Assembly (NCBI GenBank): GCA_012961365.1
Contig: DTZN01000015.1
Location: 1 to 10,584, forward strand
Length of the DNA: 10,584 nt
From: Hydrogenothermaceae bacterium
GTDB taxonomy: Bacteria > Aquificota > Aquificia > Aquificales > Hydrogenothermaceae
Reading direction: 5' to 3'
How positions within the stretch are numbered: position 1 is the stretch's first letter; the number at the start of each line of letters is the position of its first letter. A program made the position numbers and the translations under genes. The notes below the pieces were generated by a model. That model made no database searches and was not told where the DNA came from. It saw nothing but the letters and a program-made list of their open reading frames with translations. Positions 5,623 to 10,584 of the stretch are shown here, in pieces.

Positions 5623-6438
5623 TTGGAAGAATTAAAACAGCTGATACAACAAGCGTGGGAAAACAGAGAACTTCTTAAAGAAAGAAAATATCAAGATGCA
5701 GTGAGAGAAACAATTGATTTACTAGACAAAGGTAAAATCAAAGTTGCAGAAAAAGTAAACGGTGAATGGGTTGTTAATGAATGGACAAAACAAGCTATTT
5801 TAATGTATTTTCCTATTCAAGAAATGAAAGTTATGGAAGTTGGACCTTTTGAATATTACGATAAAATTCCTTTAAAGAAAAATTGGAAAGATGCAGGAGT
5901 TAGGGTTGTTCCACCAGCTACTGCAAGATATGGTTCTTTTATAGAATCTGGGGCTATTTTAATGCCTTCCTATGTAAATATTGGAGCTTATGTTGGAAGC
6001 GGAACTTTAGTTGATACTTGGGCTACTGTTGGCTCTTGTGCTCAAATTGGCAAAAATGTTCATCTGTCAGGTGGAGTTGGAATAGGTGGAGTATTAGAGC
6101 CTCCTTCTGCAAAACCTGTAATTATTGAAGATAATTGTTTTATAGGTTCTAGATGTATCATTGTAGAAGGTGCAGTTATTGAAGAGGAAGCTGTTTTAGG
6201 AGCAGGGGTTGTTATAACTGGTTCTACTAGAATTATTGATGTTTCTGGTGAAAAGCCTGTTGAATATAGAGGAAGAGTTCCTGCAAGAAGCGTTGTTATT
6301 CCAGGAGTTATGAACAAAAAATTCCCTGCTGGTGAGTATGGAGTTCCAGTTGCATTAATCATTGGTAAAAGAAAAGAATCGACAGATAAGAAAACATCTC
6401 TAAACGAAGCGCTAAGGGAATTTAATATAGAAGGCTAA
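5623..6438 (+). CDS. dapD: 2,3,4,5-tetrahydropyridine-2,6-dicarboxylate N-succinyltransferase DapD
   Basis: This 271-residue protein (E. coli 274) transfers succinyl from succinyl-CoA to tetrahydrodipicolinate in the lysine/meso-diaminopimelate pathway. The N-terminal helical part (1-95) ends in VRVVPPATARYGSFI (93-107). The left-handed beta-helix core of hexapeptide repeats follows, including MPSYVNIGAYV (114-124), VDTWATVGSCAQIG (130-143) with Asp131, HLSGGVGIGGVLEP (147-160), and IIEDNCFIGSRC (167-178). A C-terminal segment with RGRVPARSVVIPGV closes the enzyme. By my recalled alignment, the glutamate of E. coli SEVVEG (Glu189), once proposed to be catalytic, is Ile179 here. It starts at TTG behind AGGAGGT and heads a two-gene unit with the ZIP transporter, one base downstream. 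Confidence 0.95.
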   Translation: MEELKQLIQQAWENRELLKERKYQDAVRETIDLLDKGKIKVAEKVNGEWVVNEWTKQAILMYFPIQEMKVMEVGPFEYYDKIPLKKNWKDAGVRVVPPATARYGSFIESGAILMPSYVNIGAYVGSGTLVDTWATVGSCAQIGKNVHLSGGVGIGGVLEPPSAKPVIIEDNCFIGSRCIIVEGAVIEEEAVLGAGVVITGSTRIIDVSGEKPVEYRGRVPARSVVIPGVMNKKFPAGEYGVPVALIIGKRKESTDKKTSLNEALREFNIEG

Positions 6439-6439
6439 A

Positions 6440-7186
6440 ATGCTTATAGATGTAGTTCTTGCTGGTTTATTTGTATTTTTTACCACTAGTTTAGGAGCTT
6501 TTATAGCCCTTATTTTAAAAAATTTTCCGGAATTTGGATTAGATACAAGCTTGGCGTTTAGTGGAGGCATTATGCTTGTTGCTTCCTTTACATCTTTAAT
6601 TCTTCCCTCAATAGACAATGGAAATGTCTATATTTCTATGTTTGGAATTGTTTTAGGTTTTTTTGTTATACACATTATTGGAAAACTTATTCCTCATGAA
6701 GAAAAATTTTTAAAATATAACTTTTCTGATGAGTATAAAGGTAAAATTAGAAATGTAATTCTTTTAGCTCTTGCTATTATTATTCATAATTTACCTGAAG
6801 GATTAGCTGTTGGTGTATCTATGGTTAATGATGTAAACAAAGGTTGGGCTACTGCTATTGCTATTGGTATTCAGGATATTCCAGAAGGGCTTGCTGTTGC
6901 ACTTCCTCTTATATTTTTGTCTAACAGAGTTTTATTGCCTTTGTCAATAGGAATATTAAGTGGATTTTCTGAGTTTCTTTTTGCTGTTGTTGGTGGGGTT
7001 TTATTTTCTATAATGCATTTTTTACTTCCTTTAGGACTTGCTTTTGCAGGTGGAGCAATGATTTATGTTACTGTAAAAGAAGTATTCCCTCAAGTTTATT
7101 CATCTGGTAAAAATGAAGGATATATTACACTTGGATTTTTAATAGGAGTTCTTGTAATGCTATTTTTAGACACTGCTTTAGGTTAA
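6440..7186 (+). CDS. ZIP-family divalent metal transporter
   Basis: This 248-residue membrane protein belongs to the ZIP (ZupT/GufA-like) family, which imports zinc, iron or related divalent metals into the cytoplasm. The signature in the fourth membrane helix, HNLPEGLAVG (116-125), supplies metal ligands His116, Asn117 and Glu120. The fifth-helix motif reads IQDIPEGLAVALPL (144-157), with Gln145, Asp146 and Glu149 where many relatives have His-Asn or Gln-Asn. About eight hydrophobic segments are visible. The cytoplasmic loop between the third and fourth helices is short and not His-rich (84-104). AGAAGG at 6429-6434 acts as Shine-Dalgarno inside the end of dapD, which ends one base before this ATG, so the two are almost surely cotranscribed. 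Metal specificity cannot be read from sequence. Its stop overlaps the opposite gene. Confidence 0.9.
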   Translation: MLIDVVLAGLFVFFTTSLGAFIALILKNFPEFGLDTSLAFSGGIMLVASFTSLILPSIDNGNVYISMFGIVLGFFVIHIIGKLIPHEEKFLKYNFSDEYKGKIRNVILLALAIIIHNLPEGLAVGVSMVNDVNKGWATAIAIGIQDIPEGLAVALPLIFLSNRVLLPLSIGILSGFSEFLFAVVGGVLFSIMHFLLPLGLAFAGGAMIYVTVKEVFPQVYSSGKNEGYITLGFLIGVLVMLFLDTALG

Positions 7187-7776
7187 TCTGAAAATACTTT
7201 AGTTTTATAAACAAAAATTTCAGGATGGTATTTTATTATGCAATCAGGTTGTAATCCCGCCTTTAGACAAAGATGTGCTAAAAATTGCTCTTTATTTGGT
7301 AAATCTTCCCAAACATCAGGTAGAAATGTTCCTTGATAATTTCCAAGTTTTAGTATCAAACCATCTTCAAAAGGTTTTATTTTATTTAGTAAATCTTGGT
7401 AATCTATATATTCTAAAGGTATTGGATATGAAAGAATAGAAACTTTAGTTTTTAAATATGGTAATTCTTCTAAGCTAATCGGAGTAAATCTAGGGTCTCT
7501 CGTGGCAGCAGCAATAGCATTTGATATAACATCTTCATATAATGCTCTAAAAGGTATAATAGAACCTATACATCCTCTTAGAGAACCTGTATCTTTTCTT
7601 TCTAATGTTATAAATGTTGCTCCTTTTTTCTTCCATATTTCAAAAGGTATTTCTTCTAACTTTGGAATTTTACCTGTTTGAAGGTAATATTTAATTGATT
7701 CTTTTGCTAGTTCTACTAGTCCTTGTCCTTCTTCTTGAGATATTTCGTTTAAATCCAAGATTATATCTGTTTGCAT
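7183..7776 (-). CDS. AMMECR1-domain protein (AmmeMemoRadiSam system protein A)
   Basis: This 197-residue protein matches the AMMECR1 family, named after a human gene, with archaeal structures known but biochemical function unresolved. The hallmark LRGCIGS (66-72) is intact, with Cys69, followed by PFRALYEDVISNAIAAATRD (75-94) and DPRFTPISLEEL (94-105), standard in the family. LPDVWEDLPNKEQFLAHLC (151-169) and the C-terminal IFVYKTKVF (187-195) also fit. In many bacteria and archaea this gene sits beside a MEMO gene and a radical-SAM gene. Here it follows the MEMO gene by 15 bases, but no radical-SAM gene is in the window. GAGGGGG (7787-7781) is its Shine-Dalgarno. It ends in a 4-base overlap with the ZIP gene. 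Confidence 0.92.
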   Translation of the reverse strand: MQTDIILDLNEISQEEGQGLVELAKESIKYYLQTGKIPKLEEIPFEIWKKKGATFITLERKDTGSLRGCIGSIIPFRALYEDVISNAIAAATRDPRFTPISLEELPYLKTKVSILSYPIPLEYIDYQDLLNKIKPFEDGLILKLGNYQGTFLPDVWEDLPNKEQFLAHLCLKAGLQPDCIIKYHPEIFVYKTKVFSD

Positions 7777-7791
7777 AATTACCCCCTCTTT

Positions 7792-8598
7792 TTACTTATA
7801 AAACACTGCACTTAAATAACCAACGACACTTTCTTTGTCCCCTGCAGTATCTCCTGAAGTTCTATAATCTAAAACCGAAGATTTCCAGCTTACTTTATTT
7901 GCAAAATCTATTAAAGCCTCTATTCCTATTTTTCCGCAAGCTTCACAATTTTTTAGATATGATAAATTTAGTTCTTCAACAGCTCTTATACAGTTTGTAT
8001 CAATGCGTCTAGCTACATCATAAGGATAGTAATGGCTCAAGTCTGTGCTTATAACAATAATAACATCATCACTATTTTCTTTTATATCTTCAATAACTTT
8101 TGCTACAATTTGATAAGGAATTTGTCCATAAACAACAGGGATTATAGAAAAATCATCTAAAACTTTTTGCAAGAAAGGAACTTGAACCTCTAATGAATGT
8201 TCTTTAACGTGTGGAAGTGTGTTTAGAGTAATAGGTAAATCCTGATTGTTTATTACAAATTTTTCTATTTCTGGTTTATTTACAGGAACTTTACCCAATG
8301 GAGTTTCCCAATAATCATAGTATCCAAATGAAATTCCATTAAACGGGACAAAATGTGATGGACCAATTAATAAAACCTTGTAATGTTTATTTTTATCTAA
8401 ATTCAAAAACTGTTTATAGCTATGCCCTGCAGTTAGTCCAGAGTATATATATCCTGCATGAGGACTAATTACTGCTTCTGGTTTTACATTATATAAAGGA
8501 GCTTTTTCTAAAAAGTAATCTATCATACTTTCAAGTTCGTAAGGATTTCCGGGATAAAAAGCATTGCTAACTGATGGCTTTCTAACTGTTTGAGTCAT
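7792..8598 (-). CDS. MEMO-family protein (AmmeMemoRadiSam system protein B)
   Basis: This 268-residue protein belongs to the MEMO family, related in fold to non-haem iron dioxygenases; human MEMO1 has been reported to bind metal. The putative metal and active-site residues are preserved: SPHAGYIYSG (45-54) with His47, GPSHFVPF (79-86) with His82, HVKEHSLEVQVPFLQ (130-144) with His134, STDLSHYYPY (184-193) with His189, and ACGKIGI (220-226) with Cys221. The ending VGYLSAVF is typical. TAGGAG lies 5 bases before the ATG. It follows the FlhB-like gene by 48 bases and precedes the AMMECR1 gene by 15, so all four leftward genes probably form one operon. The substrate is unknown. The family call is firm. 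Confidence 0.93.
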   Translation of the reverse strand: MTQTVRKPSVSNAFYPGNPYELESMIDYFLEKAPLYNVKPEAVISPHAGYIYSGLTAGHSYKQFLNLDKNKHYKVLLIGPSHFVPFNGISFGYYDYWETPLGKVPVNKPEIEKFVINNQDLPITLNTLPHVKEHSLEVQVPFLQKVLDDFSIIPVVYGQIPYQIVAKVIEDIKENSDDVIIVISTDLSHYYPYDVARRIDTNCIRAVEELNLSYLKNCEACGKIGIEALIDFANKVSWKSSVLDYRTSGDTAGDKESVVGYLSAVFYK

Positions 8599-8646
8599 TT
8601 TTTTCTCCTAAAATCCTTTTTGTAAAAAAATTAGTGCTTTTTTATC

Positions 8647-8910
8647 TTATTTCAATCTTTTTTTTGTTGAGTAAACATAAGCAAATATTTTTGCAACAAC
8701 TTCATAAAGATGTGAAGGTATTTCATCTCCTATATCTAGCTTAGATAGCATTTCCACTAATTCTTTATCTTCTTTTATAGTTATTCCATACTCTTTTGCT
8801 ATCTCAATAATTTTTTCTGCAATTTTTCCACTTCCTTTAGCAACTACTTTAGGAGCTTTATTTTTTTCTACTTCATATTTTAAAGCTACTGCTTTTTTTA
8901 TATCTGACAT
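8647..8910 (-). CDS. Stand-alone FlhB C-terminal-domain protein (YlqH/FlhX type)
   Basis: This 87-residue protein is the cytoplasmic C-terminal domain of FlhB/EscU-type export switches without the membrane part. KKAVALKYEVEKNKAPKVVAKG (5-26), IAKEYGITIKEDKELVEMLSKLDIGDEIP (37-65) and YEVVAKIFAYVY (69-80) match FlhB after its cleavage site. It begins exactly where the autocleavage product would (after Asn-Pro-Thr-His), so it lacks that motif and may mimic cleaved FlhB. The related Bacillus YlqH pairs with a FliK-like YlqG, and the same pairing is present here, 4 bases apart. No Shine-Dalgarno is clear, so translation probably depends on coupling to the upstream gene. Role in flagellar or other export is inferred from family. 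No other flagellar gene is in the window. Confidence 0.88.
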   Translation of the reverse strand: MSDIKKAVALKYEVEKNKAPKVVAKGSGKIAEKIIEIAKEYGITIKEDKELVEMLSKLDIGDEIPSHLYEVVAKIFAYVYSTKKRLK

Positions 8911-8914
8911 AAGT

Positions 8915-9859
8915 TTAAGTTTTTAAGTCTATAAAATTATTTTCTTTTTTTAAAAAATCTTTGATATTTGGTATTTTATTAGAAAAAATAAAGTTAGTTT
9001 TAAATGTTTTACCTAAATCCTTTTCTAGTTTTGATACGTTTTTCTTTAAAGCATCTAAAAATTTCTTATTTTCACTAAAAAATGTTATTGCTAAATACTT
9101 ATCAATATTAAATAAACTAACAACTAATTTTCCAATATCTTTAAATTCAAAACTTATAGCTAAAAAGTGTCCTTCTTTACTTTTTTGGGAAATTTTTTTG
9201 TATAAAAAATGGGAGGTCTTTAAATCAGGAAGAATTAAAGGTAAAAATACAAAAACTAAATCAAAATCCTTAGAAATAATTTGATAGTTTGTTATAGTAT
9301 TAATTAAATTTTTCACGATTTTTTTATCTTCATTGCTTATTGAAGTATCTTCTAGAAGCTTATACATTTTAAACTTTAAATCATCTTTCAAATTTTCCTT
9401 TTTTAAAAGTTTCTTTTCAAAAAATAAACCAGAGTTCATAATTTTTTCTTTCAAAATTTTTCCAGAAAATTGCCAGCTTTGGATTATATTTTCTTTTATA
9501 GATGTATTTTTAAATATATCTAATAATTTGCTTACTTCGAAACTATTAATATTTGTATTTTCTAGTGCTTTAAATTTATCGCCATTTTTAGACAATGATA
9601 AAATTCTTAAAATTAGTCTATTGTTTTCATCTAAGTTAAGTACTTTCAATAGTAGCTGGGTTCCTTTTTGTAAAGGTATTTCAGATTGAACTTCAAGTAG
9701 TTGCCCTTTTGCCCTTACTACAACTCCTCCAGAAGGTAAAATTTCTATAACTTCTGCTTTTACACTTTCTCCAACTTTAAAGGAAATACCTTTATTTACA
9801 GGTTTTAAAGTATTTAAAAGCTCCTCTTGATAATTTACAGTTTTAAAATTAATCATCAC
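8915..9859 (-). CDS. FliK/YlqG-like protein with hook-length-control-type C-terminus
   Basis: This 314-residue lysine-rich protein is most like the YlqG/FliK group. The N-terminal 25-90 region forms a predicted beta-barrel-like section (FKVGESVKAEVIEI, VVVRAKGQLLEVQSEIPL, GTQLLLKVLN) seen in YlqG relatives. A poorly conserved helical middle (100-225) follows. The C-terminal part (about 226-292), with FLAISFEFKDIGKLVVSLF (232-250), LAITFF and LDALKKNVSKLEKDLGK, resembles the flagellar hook-length-control C-terminal domain that contacts FlhB. Adjacency to a stand-alone FlhB C-domain strongly supports the reading. The start may be GTG at 9859 or ATG at 9856, and neither has a good Shine-Dalgarno. 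Substantial divergence from known FliK means the call rests on context and fold pattern. No function beyond this is shown. Confidence 0.65.
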   Translation of the reverse strand: MMINFKTVNYQEELLNTLKPVNKGISFKVGESVKAEVIEILPSGGVVVRAKGQLLEVQSEIPLQKGTQLLLKVLNLDENNRLILRILSLSKNGDKFKALENTNINSFEVSKLLDIFKNTSIKENIIQSWQFSGKILKEKIMNSGLFFEKKLLKKENLKDDLKFKMYKLLEDTSISNEDKKIVKNLINTITNYQIISKDFDLVFVFLPLILPDLKTSHFLYKKISQKSKEGHFLAISFEFKDIGKLVVSLFNIDKYLAITFFSENKKFLDALKKNVSKLEKDLGKTFKTNFIFSNKIPNIKDFLKKENNFIDLKT

Positions 9860-9893
9860 TGATATTTTGCATAAAACAAAAAAGCCTTACTAG

Positions 9894-9899
9894 TATAAT
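9894..9899 (+). promoter_or_regulatory. Candidate -10 for the 99-residue gene
   Basis: A perfect TATAAT; no good -35 at 16 to 18 bases (TTGCAT at 9867-9872 is 21 bases away). A start near 9906 gives a 31-base leader with AGGAGA at 9925-9930. Confidence 0.4.
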
Positions 9900-9936
9900 G
9901 GTAATCAAAATAAATTTTTTGTCTAGGAGATGAAAA

Positions 9937-10236
9937 ATGGCAGATTTTACAAAAGCAGGAAGTGATAGAGGGGATTTTGAAAAACAGTTAAAGCATCATT
10001 TAATTTCTGCAAATTATATGTATTACTCTTATATGCAAACAATTGATGATATGGAAAAAGATGAGCTAGAAACAGATTTACAGGAATATTTAGAGCTTTA
10101 TAACACAGTTGTTTTACCAATGGTTAGTTTTGCTGAAGATTTAGGAGAAGAAAAATGGATTAAAAAAGCTAATAAAATAAAAAGTGTGTATGAACAACTT
10201 ATTGAAGAAATAAAAAAGAAAATAAAAACTTTTTAA
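9937..10236 (+). CDS. Small helical protein of unknown function
   Basis: I do not recognise this 99-residue protein. It has a good start: AGGAGA lies 6 bases before the ATG, with a perfect TATAAT further upstream, so it is very probably expressed. It has no signal peptide, membrane segment or cysteine. The sequence looks entirely helical: a helix with HHLISANYMYYSYMQTIDDME (20-40), then an acidic helix ELETDLQEYLELYNTVV (43-59), a third PMVSFAEDLGEEKWIKKANK (61-80), and a basic C-terminal helix SVYEQLIEEIKKKIKTF (83-99). This would fit a small three- or four-helix bundle, but no metal-binding pattern is convincing. It is divergent from the FliK-like gene with 77 bases between them, and nothing downstream explains it. 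Confidence 0.75.
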   Translation: MADFTKAGSDRGDFEKQLKHHLISANYMYYSYMQTIDDMEKDELETDLQEYLELYNTVVLPMVSFAEDLGEEKWIKKANKIKSVYEQLIEEIKKKIKTF

Positions 10237-10243
10237 ATTTTAT

Positions 10244-10267
10244 ATTAAGGAATAAAAATATCTTAAT
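10244..10267 (+). terminator. Weak A/T hairpin after the 99-residue gene
   Basis: ATTAAG (10244-10249) pairs with CTTAAT (10262-10267) and ATA (10252-10254) with TAT (10259-10261), leaving a 2-base bulge and an AAAA loop. It starts 7 bases after the stop codon. There is only one G-C pair and no T-run, so a terminator role is uncertain. Confidence 0.25.
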
Positions 10268-10373
10268 GTTACGCATAGTGTTAGAATTTTTAGGTGTGAT
10301 GACCACTTATTAAGGATAAGGCTTATGTGGAGTAAGTAAACTCCCTATGAAATACTTGTCTTTAGGATAAATT

Positions 10374-10410
10374 TTGCTTTTAATCCTCCTTAAATAGCTT
10401 GCTTTTAATC
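10374..10410 (+). repeat. 12-base direct repeat with 25-base period
   Basis: TTGCTTTTAATC occurs at 10374-10385 and exactly again at 10399-10410. Only two copies are visible, and the flanks do not match, so this is not a CRISPR array. It lies in the gene-poor right edge. Confidence 0.5.
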
Positions 10411-10584
10411 GCTAACATAGTTAAGATGATAAAAAGAATTGATTCCCTTTTGTTCCGTTAGTGAATATACTTTAGTCTAGTTTTAAAGAAAAGAAAGTCA
10501 TTCAAAAACACTCAATACCTGAGGTTGGGAAGTCATGGTTATTACCACATCAGCAAATTGCGATAGAATGTCTGGTCTGTAGTC

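Larger units (their letters stand above)
10237..10584 (+). other. Gene-poor right edge with small hairpins and short repeats
   Basis: No convincing gene is present in these 348 bases, and no tRNA, rRNA, CRISPR or known riboswitch core was recognised. A bulged A/T hairpin spans 10244-10267. CTTAT and ATAAG pair at 10306-10320. CCAC (10303-10306) can pair with GTGG (10327-10330), while GGAGT (10329-10333) pairs with ACTCC (10340-10344), and these last two exclude each other. A 12-base direct repeat is at 10374 and 10399. From about 10500 the composition is less A/T-pure, and two frames stay open to the edge (plus 10476-10583, no standard start; minus 10584-10498, ending in TGA). This may be a structured RNA, the leader of the next gene, or the tail of a gene beyond the window. 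Confidence 0.4.

Noticed and set aside
6060..6618. Open minus-strand frames across dapD and the start of the ZIP gene
   Set aside because: Both are antisense to well-supported genes, with no Shine-Dalgarno and low-complexity Pro/Thr/Ser composition.
8961..9689. Open plus-strand frames inside the FliK-like gene
   Set aside because: The Phe/Ser/Lys-rich translations are what an antisense reading of an A-rich lysine gene produces, and no start signal was seen.
10374..10410. CRISPR-like array from the 12-base repeat with 25-base period
   Set aside because: Only two copies, too short for a CRISPR repeat, with a 13-base spacer and no cas genes.
10510..10560. Resemblance to a thiamine riboswitch (CCTGAG, GGGAAG)
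   Set aside because: The order and spacing of the conserved TPP elements are not met, so the short matches are probably chance.
10535..10582. 15-codon plus-strand frame starting at an ATG (MVITTSANCDRMSGL)
   Set aside because: Very short, with only a weak purine run upstream and nothing to support expression.

Overview
The window is AT-rich, densely packed bacterial chromosome. The best single clue to the host is the 109-residue thioredoxin-like [2Fe-2S] ferredoxin at 3587-3916, which closely resembles the Aquifex aeolicus Fd4 protein as I remember it. With the low GC content and the other genes, this points to an Aquificales-type thermophile, probably of the Sulfurihydrogenibium/Hydrogenothermaceae kind. 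The genus is an inference from memory, not a search.

Left part (1-2690): a YqiA-like esterase, the Tat translocase subunit TatA and the 16S rRNA methyltransferase RsmE run rightward. They meet gpsA (glycerol-3-phosphate dehydrogenase) tail to tail. Middle part (2737-4840): a TonB-like protein, the ferredoxin and MetF (methylenetetrahydrofolate reductase) run rightward, each with its own candidate promoter. They meet a leftward Yip1-family membrane protein. Right-middle part (5506-7186): a divergent control region leads rightward into dapD (lysine/diaminopimelate synthesis) and a ZIP metal transporter, spaced by one base. Right part (7183-9859): a leftward four-gene cluster holds a FliK/YlqG-like protein, a stand-alone FlhB C-terminal domain, a MEMO-family protein and an AMMECR1-family protein. 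A rightward 99-residue gene of unknown function follows, and then about 350 bases with no convincing gene (10237-10584) run off the edge.

Most genes are housekeeping and metabolically unrelated. The more interesting signals are in how expression is set up. The tonB-like gene and metF have no Shine-Dalgarno, and each has a good -10 element exactly 7 bases before the ATG, which predicts leaderless mRNAs. The three TTG-start genes all have strong Shine-Dalgarno sites. The tatA extended -10 is built from the stop codon of the gene before it. All three tail-to-tail gene pairs share a 4-base stop (TTAA, CTAA, TTAA), leaving no room for terminators. The yip1/dapD divergent region carries a 15-base imperfect inverted repeat that places matched -10 elements on both strands.

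I found no CRISPR array, tRNA, rRNA or recognisable insertion sequence. I do not see a clearly new multi-gene system. The best places to look for something undescribed are the gene-poor right edge and the MEMO/AMMECR1 plus FliK/FlhB-C cluster.
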